NCBI RefSeq assembly: GCF_014192645.1
Contig: NZ_JACHYE010000016.1
Span: 1-64,000 of the forward strand
Reading direction: 5' to 3'
DNA: 64,000 nt
Origin: Herbaspirillum sp. Sphag64
Lineage (GTDB): Bacteria > Pseudomonadota > Gammaproteobacteria > Burkholderiales > Burkholderiaceae_D
In this document: positions 46,607 to 56,000 of the stretch, piece by piece
Numbering within the stretch: the first letter of the stretch is position 1
Layout of the letters: each line of letters starts with the position of its first letter
Program-made: the position numbers and the translations under genes
The notes under the pieces: generated by a model
The model's database searches: none
What the model was told of the DNA's origin: nothing
What the model saw: the letters and a program-made list of their open reading frames with translations, nothing else

Positions 46607-48712
46607 TCCAGATACTTGCGAGATGAGTTGAACGGGATCGACGATGAACGTCACCGTGCCATCTGCCAACAAGGTAGTACCTGTAAAACCAAGGCATTGC
46701 CGCCATGGTAGATGGCATTTTCTGACGACAATTTCATGGCACGCCACAATGTGCTCGACGACAATGGCACGCGAGACTGGTGTGTCCCTGAGCACGAGAA
46801 TATTCATCTCCCCCTTGGGTAGGGACGACGATACATCAAGGAGTGTCGACAAACTGTGCAACTCCAGAGTGGAATCACGCCAAAGCAGGCTACCACGCTG
46901 CAGCAAGCGCTCCCGATCTTCCTCCGCCACCGGTAGTATTTGCTCAACCAGGGCAACATCAATGGCGTAGGACTGTCCTGCCAGCTGTATTAGCAGCACC
47001 GAGGCAAGCGCAGCAGATTGAGGCAGGCGCATACAGAAAGTAGTACCCACTCCGCAGCTGCTTGCGACACTAATCTCGCCATCAAGAGCACGTACCTCGG
47101 TGCGCACAACATCAAGGCCAACACCACGACCAGCCAAGACCGTCGGCTCTGCACTAGTAGAAAAGCCAGGATGAAAGATCAGTTCAGCAAGTGCCTCTGA
47201 CGACATGCGCTGCGCTTGGTCGAACCAGCCTTTTTCGATGGAAACTGCACGGATACGCTCCAAGTCCAAGCCGCGCCCATCGTCAGACAGAGTAATTCTG
47301 AGCTCACAGCCGTACTGTTGAATATCGAGATGCAACTGCCCAATCAATGGTTTACCCCGTGTAGATCGCTGATGGCATGACTCAATACCGTGTACTGCCG
47401 CATTGCGCAACAGGTGCTCCAGCGGTGCTACCAACTGTTCCAGCAGACCGCGCTCGACAGCCGTCGCTCCTCCAGAAAGGTGAAGTACCAGCGGCTTGCC
47501 GGTTGCCCGCGCCAGATGCTGAACAAGTTGCTGTAATCGCGACTCTATCTCGACGAAACACACCATGCCAGACAACACCAACTCACGCTCCAGTTGATGA
47601 ACCAAACCAGCCTGGGTCGTTAGATTCTGCTCAATTTGCCTTGCCGAATTGAGCAGCTTGCAACGCAGACTCCGCAAGGATTCAACAGATTGCTTGTGCA
47701 CCAGACACATGCTTTGATCGCGGCGCCCGGCTGAGCTATCCCGTGCATGATCACCGGATACGGGCAGACCAAGACCTGATGGCGGGCTTCCGGCTTCCAA
47801 TAACAATGAAAGTACGGAAACTTCTTTTACCAGAGTTTGCAAGTAAGACTGAAACGCCGCAATTCCTTGCCCCATTAAATGCTGCGAAGTCGGAAAACAC
47901 GCAGTCAACTCAAGCATTTTTTTCGTCAGACTAGTATCTCGCTTGCCGCTTTGCCGACCCGACGTCGATGTGACTGTCGAATTTGCTTGCTCCCAAGTGA
48001 GCGGCAGCGCCACAGAGAGTGCCTCGATCAGTCGGCGTGTGAAATCATGACGTACTGCGATTTCCGAGACTATCTCCGATGCCGCCATGCCCAGACTTCG
48101 CATCTCAGCAATCTGCGCTTCTACATCATGCAGATGATGCGCCAACATCAGCGCATCCGCCATCCCGGCACTACCCTTCAAGGTATGCATTGCGCGCAAA
48201 TGACTATGCAGCATGTCGGAGTTGTCCGGCTGCTGATGCAGTTGCACCAGCGTAGCTGCCAGTTGCGATAACAATTCTCCTGCCTCCCTCAGGAAAATGT
48301 CTTGCAGCATACAATCCGGCGTATTTTCAGCCTGTGTCAGATGAAAGCGCTCCTGTTGCTTCTCAAACCAGAGACGTAGATCGCGCTCGATTCTGGTCAC
48401 AATGGGTAGCGGATTTTGCATTCCCTGATTGTTTTCGGTCGCCGAGTGGTGCAACCAGTGCTGCAACATGGCAACTTCAGCGCTGCTGCAATGCAGCTGC
48501 AACGATGCGCAAACCTCTTCGAATACTTGTAGCTGGCGGAGCAAGCGTTGCAGTGATGCTGGATTGCGGAAGCTGTGATGAAGATGCACGGCCACCATGC
48601 TGATATCGTCAATGAAACATTGCAACTCAATCTGGAAGACGCTCCACTGCCGCGCCTGCGGATACGACTTGCCCTGTCCTGATGGCAATTCGATATGCGG
48701 CCGGCTCTTCAT
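46574..48712 (-). CDS. CheA/ChpA-like histidine kinase without receiver domain
   Basis: The 712-aa protein is a CheA-type kinase. An unassigned N-terminal region (1-130) is followed by an Hpt domain with the phospho-histidine in AMHTLKGSA (H176). A Ser/Gly-rich linker precedes the ATPase domain, whose N box is EHLLRNAAVHGIE, G1 is DDGRGLD (477-483) and G2 is GRGVGLDVV (528-536). A CheW-like domain occupies about 565-700. The pre-ATPase segment (SGMVCFVEIESRLQQLVQHLAR) matches ChpA/PilL of type IV pilus signalling, but with departures from the usual RMVPF form. It lacks the multiple Hpt repeats and the C-terminal receiver of ChpA. AGGG lies 7 nt upstream of the ATG. No pilG/H/I/J genes adjoin it. 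Confidence 0.85.
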   Translation of the reverse strand: MKSRPHIELPSGQGKSYPQARQWSVFQIELQCFIDDISMVAVHLHHSFRNPASLQRLLRQLQVFEEVCASLQLHCSSAEVAMLQHWLHHSATENNQGMQNPLPIVTRIERDLRLWFEKQQERFHLTQAENTPDCMLQDIFLREAGELLSQLAATLVQLHQQPDNSDMLHSHLRAMHTLKGSAGMADALMLAHHLHDVEAQIAEMRSLGMAASEIVSEIAVRHDFTRRLIEALSVALPLTWEQANSTVTSTSGRQSGKRDTSLTKKMLELTACFPTSQHLMGQGIAAFQSYLQTLVKEVSVLSLLLEAGSPPSGLGLPVSGDHARDSSAGRRDQSMCLVHKQSVESLRSLRCKLLNSARQIEQNLTTQAGLVHQLERELVLSGMVCFVEIESRLQQLVQHLARATGKPLVLHLSGGATAVERGLLEQLVAPLEHLLRNAAVHGIESCHQRSTRGKPLIGQLHLDIQQYGCELRITLSDDGRGLDLERIRAVSIEKGWFDQAQRMSSEALAELIFHPGFSTSAEPTVLAGRGVGLDVVRTEVRALDGEISVASSCGVGTTFCMRLPQSAALASVLLIQLAGQSYAIDVALVEQILPVAEEDRERLLQRGSLLWRDSTLELHSLSTLLDVSSSLPKGEMNILVLRDTPVSRAIVVEHIVACHEIVVRKCHLPWRQCLGFTGTTLLADGTVTFIVDPVQLISQVSGSGQGTSCDRT

Positions 48713-49157
48713 GCAACAGCCCTACGCATGATTGCTGTAGATGCAGGAATGTCAGGTCGCGGTAGCGATTGTTGTAGATGTCTTGGAGAGTGCACGACGA
48801 GTTATTGTTGAACAAAACTCGTATTGGAGTCCGAGGGCAAGCCGGCAGTTGCTTGCAGCAATGCCAAAAAACGCATATCGCGTACTAGTCTTAGCGCAGC
48901 TAGCGTGGAGGAAAACGAGGGTTGGATTGCACTGAAGAACAACAGAAACTTGCTGTTTTGCACTACCGCGATGTCACCAAGCTCACAAACATGAGAGCAG
49001 AGTTCTGATGAGTGGCAGCCCTCCCAAATTACAGGAGGGCAAAAGTGCAACACCGACCACCAGAATTGCTAGTAGCCGCCAGCGCGTGCCGGGTACTGCG
49101 GTATTAACGCGTCGATAACAACTGATGAACAGTTGAAATCAAATTGATCAACGCTAT
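48713..49157. other. Intergenic region upstream of the CheA-like gene
   Basis: These 445 bp lie between the CheA-like gene and rubredoxin. A 7-bp hairpin GCCCTCC/GGAGGGC occupies 49018-49040 without a U-run and may end rubredoxin transcription. On the minus strand a stretch near 49020-49110 could encode RWRLLAILVVGVALLPSC, like a lipoprotein signal, but there is no start codon. Short frames at 48627-49053 have no recognisable motif. It may be promoter plus decayed coding sequence. Confidence 0.4.
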
Positions 49158-49343
49158 TTAGATGGTAACCATCTCAAAATCTTCCTTGCGCGCGCCACAT
49201 TCCGGACAGGTCCAGTTCATTGGCACATCATCCCAGCGGGTACCTGCTGGAATACCTTCATCCGGCAAGCCATCCTTTTCGTCATAAACCCAACCACAGA
49301 TCAGGCACATCCAGGTCTTGTAATCTTGTTTGCTATCGCTCAC
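49158..49343 (-). CDS. rubA: Rubredoxin
   Basis: The 61-aa iron protein has the two CxxC pairs that hold one Fe: C13-L-I-C16 and C46-P-E-C49, with the family's GWVYDEKDGLPDEGIPAGTRW. It is a one-electron carrier. Divergence from thiD is common in betaproteobacteria. Its partner, for example an alkane or other hydroxylase, is not nearby. Confidence 0.96.
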   Translation of the reverse strand: MSDSKQDYKTWMCLICGWVYDEKDGLPDEGIPAGTRWDDVPMNWTCPECGARKEDFEMVTI

Positions 49344-49405
49344 GGCTGACTATCCCTCAATTCAATCAAGTAGAATGGTAAGCCAGCTATTCTAATCTAC
49401 TCGAC

Positions 49406-50230
49406 GTGCAAAACCAAACTCCCCCCCTCATCTTGACCTTCGGCGCTGCGGACCCTGTCGGAGCAACAGGCGTTCAGGCTGACCTGGCCACATTTGCCGC
49501 CATGGGCTGTCATGGCTTGTCCATCATCACTTCCATTCTGGTCAGTGATACCGCGCGCATCGAAGACGTGCAAATCATTGATGTCGACTGGATGGCTGAT
49601 CAGGCACGCGTGATTCTTGAAGATATGCCAGTAGCAGCCTTTAAGGTTGGTGTCGTGGGCAGCATCGAAAATGTCTCTGCGATTGCCGAAATCGTGTCAG
49701 ATTATCCAGACATCCCGCTGATTCTTGATCCTTTCATTACCGCCATGCCGAATCAGGAAGGTGACGACGATGATAATTTGATCGCCGTACGTGAGCTGCT
49801 GATACCTCAGACCACGCTGATGCTGGCTTCGGCAGTAGAACTTAACCGGCTCGCAGAAACCTGGCGTGAGCCTGTGCTGGCGGACACCCTCCAGCTGGAC
49901 GCCATGCGCATCATTGAGATGGGATGCGAATATCTGTTTGTTACTGGCACCCCGGCCGACGGGCATGAAGTCGCCAACAGCCTGTTCAATGAATCCGGCC
50001 TGTTGCGGCGCGATGCCTGGCAACGTCTGCCGGGCTCATTTACCGGCGCAGGCACAACCCTCTCGGCGGCTATTTGCGCCATGCTCGCCAATGGCCTTGA
50101 AATTCCAGAAGCAGTATCCGAGGCACAAGAGTTTACGCTGGCGGCACTGGCTCATGCGCAACGCCTAGGCATGGGCAAGCTCATTCCTGACCGCTATTTC
50201 TGGGCACGCGAAAACGACGAACCCAATTAA
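49406..50230 (+). CDS. thiD: Hydroxymethylpyrimidine/phosphomethylpyrimidine kinase
   Basis: ThiD phosphorylates HMP and HMP-P in thiamine synthesis. The 274-aa protein starts from GTG 49406 and shows GAADPVGATGVQADLATFAAMGCHG, the AFKVGVVGS segment and the C-terminal PGSFTGAGTTLSAAICAMLANG kinase motif. No ribosome binding site is visible before the GTG and no TPP riboswitch was seen. hemL follows 82 bp downstream. Confidence 0.9.
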   Translation: MQNQTPPLILTFGAADPVGATGVQADLATFAAMGCHGLSIITSILVSDTARIEDVQIIDVDWMADQARVILEDMPVAAFKVGVVGSIENVSAIAEIVSDYPDIPLILDPFITAMPNQEGDDDDNLIAVRELLIPQTTLMLASAVELNRLAETWREPVLADTLQLDAMRIIEMGCEYLFVTGTPADGHEVANSLFNESGLLRRDAWQRLPGSFTGAGTTLSAAICAMLANGLEIPEAVSEAQEFTLAALAHAQRLGMGKLIPDRYFWARENDEPN

Positions 50231-50312
50231 GTAGCTAAGTAGCCGCTATCGCCATCCTTATCATCATCATTGCCGTTATAGCGCTCCTTTCAACAACACT
50301 GTTCTTACCTTC

Positions 50313-51620
50313 ATGACTGCACAACACTCTGACCAATCCGCGCCCTCCAATGACTCCTTGTTTGCCCGTGCGCAACGGACGACACCTGGTGGCGTCAACT
50401 CGCCGGTCCGCGCCTTTCGCTCCGTTGGCGGCACACCGCGCTTCATTACCCGTGCTCAAGGCCCTTATTTCTGGGACGCAGAAGAGCGTCGCTACATCGA
50501 CTACATCGGCTCCTGGGGCCCAGCGATTGTCGGCCACGCGCATCCCAAGGTAGTCCACGCAGTACAGGAAGCGGCTACCCGCGGTCTGAGCTTTGGTGCA
50601 CCGACCGAAGGCGAAATCGAGATGGCAGAAGAAATCTGCAAACTGGTGCCATCCATTGAACAGGTGCGACTGGTATCAAGCGGTACGGAAGCAACCATGA
50701 GCGCACTGCGGTTAGCGCGGGGAGCGACCAAACGAGACAAGATTGTAAAGTTTGAAGGCTGCTACCACGGCCACGCAGATTCGTTGCTGGTGAAGGCTGG
50801 CAGTGGCCTGCTGACCTTTGGCAACCCAACCTCGTCCGGCGTCCCCGAGGATTTCGTCAAACATACCTTGGTACTGGATTACAACAATACGCAGCAGCTG
50901 GAAGAGGCGTTCAAGGCTGCGGGACATGAAATTGCCTGCGTCATCGTTGAACCTGTGGCCGGCAATATGAATCTGGTGCGCGCAACGCCAGAGTTCTTGC
51001 AGACCATGCGCCGACTCTGTACCGAATACGGCACAATCCTGATTTTTGATGAAGTCATGTCCGGTTTCCGGGTGGCACTCGGTGGTGCTCAGTCTTTGTA
51101 TGGCATCATTCCCGACCTCACCGCACTGGGCAAAGTCATTGGTGGCGGCTTGCCAGTGGCAGCCTTCGGTGGACGCGCAGACATCATGAAACATCTTGCA
51201 CCACTTGGCGGGGTTTACCAGGCAGGGACGCTTTCAGGCAATCCTATTGCCGTTGCGGCTGGATTGACCACCTTGAAACTGATTCAAGAGCCCAATTTCT
51301 ATACAAACTTAAGCGAACAAACCGCAAAACTGGTTGCTGGACTGCGCGCAGCGGCCAGCGCAGCGAACATGACATTTGCTGCCGACAGCCTGGGCGGCAT
51401 GTTTGGCTTGTATTTCGCCCCAATTGTTCCAGACAGCTATGCCGAAGTCATGCAAGCAGACAAAGACTGCTTCAATCGTTTTTTCCATGCAATGCTGAGC
51501 AACGGCGTCTACCTGGCACCGTCGGCATTTGAGGCAGGCTTTGTCTCTGCACAACATGATGACAACGTGATTGCAGAAACGCTCGAGGTAGCGAAGAAGG
51601 CCTTTGCCACCATTGCTTGA
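50313..51620 (+). CDS. hemL: Glutamate-1-semialdehyde 2,1-aminomutase
   Basis: HemL makes 5-aminolevulinate for tetrapyrroles from glutamate-1-semialdehyde. The 435-aa PLP enzyme has [47 protein letters not shown] and the PLP lysine in [11 protein letters not shown] (K274). It shares thiD's direction and ends at a strong terminator. Confidence 0.97.
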   Translation: MTAQHSDQSAPSNDSLFARAQRTTPGGVNSPVRAFRSVGGTPRFITRAQGPYFWDAEERRYIDYIGSWGPAIVGHAHPKVVHAVQEAATRGLSFGAPTEGEIEMAEEICKLVPSIEQVRLVSSGTEATMSALRLARGATKRDKIVKFEGCYHGHADSLLVKAGSGLLTFGNPTSSGVPEDFVKHTLVLDYNNTQQLEEAFKAAGHEIACVIVEPVAGNMNLVRATPEFLQTMRRLCTEYGTILIFDEVMSGFRVALGGAQSLYGIIPDLTALGKVIGGGLPVAAFGGRADIMKHLAPLGGVYQAGTLSGNPIAVAAGLTTLKLIQEPNFYTNLSEQTAKLVAGLRAAASAANMTFAADSLGGMFGLYFAPIVPDSYAEVMQADKDCFNRFFHAMLSNGVYLAPSAFEAGFVSAQHDDNVIAETLEVAKKAFATIA

Positions 51621-51717
51621 GAAGACCCGTCACGCAGTTGCCGGTTTCGCGGCGACTGCAAACTGTATGGGGTGGCGCTTAACTATACTGCGTGTATTGA
51701 AAAATGTATTAGTCAAT

Positions 51718-51745
51718 AAAAAAGGACGCTAAAGCGTCCTTTTTT
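51718..51745. terminator. Bidirectional terminator between hemL and erpA
   Basis: A perfect 12-bp stem AAAAAAGGACGC (51718-51729) / GCGTCCTTTTTT (51734-51745) with a 4-nt loop and T-runs on both strands ends the convergent hemL and erpA. Confidence 0.93.
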
Positions 51746-51769
51746 ATTGGGCAGACTATACGGATCGGG

Positions 51770-52135
51770 TCAAACTGAAAAAGAAGAACCGCAGCCACAT
51801 GTCGTAGTCGCATTAGGATTCTTGATGACGAACTGTGCGCCTTCGAGGTCATCTTTATAATCAATCTCAGCACCAACCAGATACTGATAACTCATCGAGT
51901 CGATCAACAAATGCACACCATTTTTAGTCATGGTCGTGTCGTCTTCGTTGACAATTTCATCGAAGGTAAAACCGTACTGGAAGCCTGAGCAGCCACCGCC
52001 TTGAACAAAGACGCGCAGCTTCAGATCAGGATTACCTTCTTCCTCGATCAGTTGCGCAACTTTTGCAGCTGCGCTGTCAGAAAAATTGATAGGTACGGGA
52101 ATGGTTGTTTCTTGAATTTCGGCAACGGCGTTCAT
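51770..52135 (-). CDS. erpA: Iron-sulfur cluster insertion protein ErpA
   Basis: The 121-aa A-type carrier delivers Fe-S clusters to apoproteins. The three cluster cysteines are C49 ([15 protein letters not shown]), C113 and C115 (TTCGCGSSF). It is the last gene of a minus-strand run argC - membrane protein - bactofilin - erpA. Confidence 0.95.
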   Translation of the reverse strand: MNAVAEIQETTIPVPINFSDSAAAKVAQLIEEEGNPDLKLRVFVQGGGCSGFQYGFTFDEIVNEDDTTMTKNGVHLLIDSMSYQYLVGAEIDYKDDLEGAQFVIKNPNATTTCGCGSSFSV

Positions 52136-52189
52136 TTTGGAGCTCCTGCATCAGCGGACAATGCCCACATTATAAGGGGTCTGGAAAAT

Positions 52190-52588
52190 TCATGCATCGC
52201 CACTCGAAACTGCCAGCTTGAGCAATGGCAGCTCTTCGTTTTGATCGTGACTGAGTTTGCCTGAGACCAAGGCACCACCATGCATTTCGAGCGCCTTGTA
52301 ATAAACATTGCCAGTAATTCGAGCTTTGGGCTGCAATTCCAGCAACTCCACAGAATGCACATCGCCGACGATTTCACCATTGACAATAACGTGCACTGCG
52401 CGAATCTCACCAATGATTTTGGCATGCTCGGAAATCACCAGCACACTCGGTTGCCCCTGCTCTGCATTGATGTTGCCCTTGATCTGACCATCAATACGCA
52501 GACCACCCTTGAAATTGACATCACCCTGGATATTCGTGGAGGCGCCGATAAGGCTGTCAATAGTGCTTTTTGATTTACGTCCCAACAT
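52190..52588 (-). CDS. Bactofilin (polymer-forming cytoskeletal protein)
   Basis: Bactofilins form nucleotide-independent beta-helical filaments involved in cell shape, stalks or chromosome positioning. The 132-aa protein shows the repeating beta pattern: NIQGDVNFKGGLRIDGQIKGNINAEQ and EIRAVHVIVNGEIVGDVHSVELLELQPKARITGNV in part. It lies 9 bp after the coiled-coil membrane protein gene, suggesting joint expression and perhaps joint function. Confidence 0.93.
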   Translation of the reverse strand: MLGRKSKSTIDSLIGASTNIQGDVNFKGGLRIDGQIKGNINAEQGQPSVLVISEHAKIIGEIRAVHVIVNGEIVGDVHSVELLELQPKARITGNVYYKALEMHGGALVSGKLSHDQNEELPLLKLAVSSGDA

Positions 52589-52597
52589 GATTTCACC

Positions 52598-53329
52598 TCA
52601 CAAATTCACTGACTGCTGAGCACGCATTTGACCGCGGTCAAGTACGCGCGCCTGAATGGCCTTGATAATGGCGCCCTCAGGCAAAGTTACCACCCCCTCC
52701 ACCCGCTGATAGTACTTGAAAGACAGTCTGTAACGCGCTAGATCGGTCGCGTTTTGCTCGGGGAAGTTGATGATAACACTTTTGCCGCCCTGCAACACTG
52801 TGATACTCAACTGCAAATTGCCGACAAACTCGCGAGGCACTTTCTCACCCTGCATTGCCAGCAATTGATAATGCACCTGATTGGGCTGAACGATTTCCGC
52901 CTTCAGCCGCTGAATTGTAATTCCTTGTGCCCCAATGTTGGTAGGCAGCAAACTTTGAAAGAAAGACAGGTCTTCCTTCAATTTAGCATTTTCTGCCTCC
53001 AATGTCTTAATCTGGTTTCCTAGCTGTGTCTGCGCCGAGCGCTCAATGTTGAGCTGGCTTTCGGCAGCCATGGCAGTACTGGAGAACTTGTCTCGCTCGC
53101 TGCTCAGTTTCTTGACTTCGTCAGACAAGCTGGCAACCTGATCACGACCGGCATTCGGATTCAGACCTGCGAAATTTCGCCCGAGATCGTAAGCCCACAT
53201 TGCCAGCGCACCGCCGAGACCAATCACAAGCACTAAAAACATGGCGCGCAGCGGCCATGGCAGATGTGTCTTGATCGTCATCTTCGGCGCAGAAATCGAC
53301 ATGCGCCGAACCCAGAGTCGGTATTTCAC
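52598..53329 (-). CDS. Membrane-anchored coiled-coil protein (DUF6776-like)
   Basis: The 243-aa protein begins at GTG 53329, which overlaps the argC stop (GTGA). It has one membrane helix ([24 protein letters not shown]). A coiled coil follows (about [21 protein letters not shown] to LKEDLSFFQ), then a beta-rich C-terminal periplasmic domain. It resembles an uncharacterised betaproteobacterial family that accompanies bactofilin genes; the family name is from memory. A role as a bactofilin membrane partner is inference. Confidence 0.75.
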   Translation of the reverse strand: MKYRLWVRRMSISAPKMTIKTHLPWPLRAMFLVLVIGLGGALAMWAYDLGRNFAGLNPNAGRDQVASLSDEVKKLSSERDKFSSTAMAAESQLNIERSAQTQLGNQIKTLEAENAKLKEDLSFFQSLLPTNIGAQGITIQRLKAEIVQPNQVHYQLLAMQGEKVPREFVGNLQLSITVLQGGKSVIINFPEQNATDLARYRLSFKYYQRVEGVVTLPEGAIIKAIQARVLDRGQMRAQQSVNL

Positions 53330-54363
53330 GGCAGTACAGGGACGTGCAACAGTCCCATTGTCTCTTCCAGACCAAACATCAGATTCATACACTGCACGGC
53401 CTGTCCTGCGGCGCCCTTGACCAGATTGTCCTGTACCACCAGTACAACGACAGTGTCACCATCGCCCGGACGATGCAACGCGATGCGTAACATGTTCGAT
53501 GCACGTGTTGTGCGCGTCTCCGGATGAGATCCAAACGGCATTACATCAACGAATGGCTCATTCTTGTAAGCATCTTCAAACAGCGCCTGCAATGCTGCAT
53601 TGTCGATCTCTTTTGTCAGACGCGCGTACAAGGTCGAGTGCATGCCGCGAATCATTGGAACCAGATGCGGGGTGAATAACAAGCCAAGTTTGTCGTCAGT
53701 CAACTTGCCAAGCTGCTCGAGCGTCTCGGGCAAATGGCGGTGACCTGATACACCGTATGCCTTGAAATTGTCAGACGCTTCAGAGAACAGCAAAGGCAAC
53801 TCTGCCTTACGGCCCGCACCAGAGACGCCTGACTTGCAATCCGCAATTAGGTGCGATGCATCGATCACGCCAGCCTTGAGCAGTGGCGCATAGCCCAGTT
53901 GCATGGTGGTCGGATAGCAGCCAGGGTTGCCAACGATGCGCGCCTTGCGAATCGCATCACGATTGAGCTCGACCAGACCGTAGGCTGCTTCCTTGAGCAG
54001 ATCAGGGCAGCTGTGCGGCAGTTTGTACCATTTTTCAAAAACGGCAACGTCCTGCAAACGGAAATCCGCAGCCAGGTCAATGACCTTCACACCGGCAGCC
54101 AGCAACTCAGCAGCCTGCGCCATTGCCACGCCATGTGGGGTCGCAAAGAACACCACATCACAATCTGTCAGCCTAGCCTTGTCCGGCGAGGAAAAAGCAA
54201 TATCGACACGTCCACGTAGCGAGGGGTACATCTCGGCGACGGGCATGCCATCTTCCTTGCGTGACGTTACCGCCTGCAGTTGCACTTCTGGATGCGATGC
54301 AAAAAGACGCAGCAATTCCACCCCGGTGTAACCGGTGCCGCCGACAATGCCTACCTTGATCAT
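53326..54363 (-). CDS. argC: N-acetyl-gamma-glutamyl-phosphate reductase
   Basis: ArgC reduces N-acetylglutamyl phosphate with NADPH in arginine synthesis. The 345-aa protein has the Rossmann start [20 protein letters not shown] and the catalytic cysteine in GNPGCYPTT (C149). [15 protein letters not shown] is also present. AAGGA lies upstream of ATG 54363. It leads the unit with the coiled-coil protein, bactofilin and erpA. Confidence 0.96.
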   Translation of the reverse strand: MIKVGIVGGTGYTGVELLRLFASHPEVQLQAVTSRKEDGMPVAEMYPSLRGRVDIAFSSPDKARLTDCDVVFFATPHGVAMAQAAELLAAGVKVIDLAADFRLQDVAVFEKWYKLPHSCPDLLKEAAYGLVELNRDAIRKARIVGNPGCYPTTMQLGYAPLLKAGVIDASHLIADCKSGVSGAGRKAELPLLFSEASDNFKAYGVSGHRHLPETLEQLGKLTDDKLGLLFTPHLVPMIRGMHSTLYARLTKEIDNAALQALFEDAYKNEPFVDVMPFGSHPETRTTRASNMLRIALHRPGDGDTVVVLVVQDNLVKGAAGQAVQCMNLMFGLEETMGLLHVPVLP

Positions 54364-54488
54364 GTTTATTCCTTGCTGAAAAACGTATCCGAGAGCGGCC
54401 AATTTTAACAGGAGAATATTGCCATCACATTACCCGTAGATAACAGATTCTGCTCACTGTGAGATCGGACGAGAGAATGCAAAATGCA

Positions 54489-54521
54489 AAAAAGCCGCCA
54501 AGCAGAAGCTGGCGGCTTTTT
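54489..54521 (-). terminator. Terminator of rplM-rpsI
   Basis: AAAAAGCCGCCA (54489-54500) pairs with TGGCGGCTTTTT (54510-54521) around a 9-nt loop, 20 nt after the rpsI stop, with T residues following on the minus strand. Confidence 0.92.
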
Positions 54522-54541
54522 CGGACTTCTGAAAGTACAGA

Positions 54542-54934
54542 TTAACGCTTCGAGAATTGCTTTGCGCGACGTGCCTTGCGCAGACCAACCTTCTTACGCT
54601 CGACTTCACGTGCATCACGTGTGACGAAGCCTGCCTTGGACAGTTCCGACTTCAGTGTTGCATCGTAGTCGATCAGAGCACGTGTGATGCCATGACGAAC
54701 AGCACCAGCCTGACCAGATTCACCGCCACCGTGAACATTGACCATAATGTCAAAGCGCTCAACGTTGTTGGTCAGTTCCAGCGGCTGACGAATCACCATC
54801 AGGCCAGTTTCGCGGGAAAAGTATTCAGCCGCTGGCTTGCCGTTGACGACGATCTTGCCCGAACCGGACTTGATGAAAACACGGGCCACAGCACTCTTGC
54901 GACGGCCGGTTCCGTAATTGTAGTTACCGATCAT
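54542..54934 (-). CDS. rpsI: 30S ribosomal protein S9
   Basis: The 130-aa protein has the S9 start [36 protein letters not shown] and the basic C-terminus [14 protein letters not shown] that reaches the tRNA P site. It lies 9 bp after rplM in the universal rplM-rpsI pair. Confidence 0.98.
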   Translation of the reverse strand: MIGNYNYGTGRRKSAVARVFIKSGSGKIVVNGKPAAEYFSRETGLMVIRQPLELTNNVERFDIMVNVHGGGESGQAGAVRHGITRALIDYDATLKSELSKAGFVTRDAREVERKKVGLRKARRAKQFSKR

Positions 54935-54943
54935 GTCTGTTCC

Positions 54944-55372
54944 TTAGAGTTCGAGGGCTTTAGGTTGCTGAGCTGCGTGCGGATGGTTGCCATCTGCATA
55001 CACCTTCAGCTTCTTGATCATCGCGTAGCCGAGTGGGCCCTTAGGCAACATGCCCTTGACCGCCTTCTCGAGTGCGCGACCTGGAAAACGCTGTTGCATT
55101 TTCAGGAAATTGGTTTCGTAGATACCGCCTGGATAGCCGCTGTGACGGTAGTACGTCTTTTCAGTAGCTTTGGTACCAGTCACGCGCAGCTTGCCTGCAT
55201 TGATCACGACGATGAAATCGCCGGTGTCGACGTGCGGAGTAAATTCTGGTTTGTGCTTGCCGCGCAGTCGGAGTGCCACTTCGCTGGCAACACGTCCGAG
55301 GACTTTGTCCGTCGCGTCAATCACGAACCACTCGCGCTTTACCTCATGGGCTTTAGCGGAAAAGGTTTTCAT
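54944..55372 (-). CDS. rplM: 50S ribosomal protein L13
   Basis: The 142-aa protein has the L13 signatures [29 protein letters not shown] (in part), [11 protein letters not shown] and [28 protein letters not shown] (in part). AGGAAG precedes the ATG. A promoter about 190 bp upstream gives a long leader that may carry regulation. Confidence 0.98.
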   Translation of the reverse strand: MKTFSAKAHEVKREWFVIDATDKVLGRVASEVALRLRGKHKPEFTPHVDTGDFIVVINAGKLRVTGTKATEKTYYRHSGYPGGIYETNFLKMQQRFPGRALEKAVKGMLPKGPLGYAMIKKLKVYADGNHPHAAQQPKALEL

Positions 55373-55564
55373 GTTGACTTCCTAAGTAAATATAAACGCT
55401 CAATTTGGCGGTTCTGCCGCAGTCAAACCCATTCAAGACAGCCCGAAAACCAATCCGGATGTGCTTGCCGGCTTTTGCTGGCGCAGCGTTAACAACCCAC
55501 TTTACCTGGCAAAAATGCAGACTCTTCCTTGTTATCTTTTCCAGAGCGCACGGAAAAGCCGATT

Positions 55565-55594
55565 AGTATAGCCTTTTCAAGGACTTACGGTCAA
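55565..55594 (-). promoter_or_regulatory. Promoter of rplM-rpsI with a ~185-nt leader
   Basis: On the minus strand TTGACC (55589-55594) and TATACT (55565-55570) are separated by 18 bp. Transcription would start near 55558, leaving about 185 nt before the rplM ATG at 55372. This leader contains an imperfect GCCAGC/GC(C)GGC hairpin and no reading frame of note. Confidence 0.6.
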
Positions 55595-55678
55595 TTTATT
55601 TATGTCCATGAGTAGCGCCCTGTGACGATCAATACACCTTTCCTTCTTGCAACCCTGAAATCCACAAACAAAATAGGC

Positions 55679-55706
55679 AAAAAAAACCCGAAACAGACGT
55701 TTCGGG
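55679..55706 (-). terminator. Terminator of the candidate small RNA
   Basis: CCCGAAAC (55687-55694) pairs perfectly with GTTTCGGG (55699-55706) with a 4-nt loop, and the minus strand continues with eight T residues. No protein gene on this strand ends here, which is what led to the small RNA call. Confidence 0.92.
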
Positions 55707-55777
55707 CTTAAATCCACACCAAAGGAGGAGGGTGGAGGAGACATTGGTGGACCGCCGCGTTGGCGTAAGAAGTCCTT
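55679..55777 (-). ncRNA. Candidate ~100-nt small RNA with anti-Shine-Dalgarno loop
   Basis: A promoter (55784-55812) and a strong terminator (55679-55706) on the minus strand delimit a transcript of about 98 nt with no open reading frame of use. Within it CACCAA (minus strand, 55744-55749) can pair with UUGGUG (55717-55722). The 21-nt loop between them holds CUCCUCC twice (55734-55740 and 55724-55730), the second continuing as CCUCCUUU. This resembles the anti-Shine-Dalgarno end of 16S rRNA (CACCUCCUUU). From memory, small RNAs with CCUCC-rich loops include the rhodobacterial CcsR/'cuckoo' RNAs and a family called betaproteobacteria toxic small RNA; this may be a relative. It lies between OsmC and the rplM promoter. 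Confidence 0.65.
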
Positions 55778-55783
55778 GGAACC

Positions 55784-55812
55784 AATATAGCAAACGAAAT
55801 TGTGCGATGCAA
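55784..55812 (-). promoter_or_regulatory. Sigma70-type promoter of the candidate small RNA
   Basis: On the minus strand TTGCAT (55807-55812) and TATATT (55784-55789) are separated by exactly 17 bp. The predicted start is near 55777, about 100 nt before the terminator end. Confidence 0.65.
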
Positions 55813-56000
55813 GATTTTATTTACCCCTATTGGATTAGAGGAAAATTGCCTCAAAACACCTACAGTTTGCTGCTATGCAATATGAAATTTTTTGCCAATT
55901 TGATCGCCCATCGTCAGTTCCTTGTACAGACAATCACTAATCAGTTTGGCGAAAAAGCTACAATAGCTGCTTCGTCCCACTTACCCAATGAGAATGCAAT

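Larger units (their letters stand above)
55373..56000. other. rplM-osmC divergent intergenic region
   Basis: This 628-bp region contains, from right to left on the minus strand, the small-RNA promoter and gene (55679-55812), the rplM promoter (55565-55594) and the rplM leader. The plus-strand segment 55813-55998 presumably carries the OsmC gene promoter. No further protein gene is supported. Confidence 0.6.

Noticed and set aside
49018..49112. Lipoprotein-like minus-strand peptide ending LLPSC
   Set aside because: No ATG, GTG or TTG start lies between the upstream in-frame stop and the signal-like segment, so a gene is not annotated.
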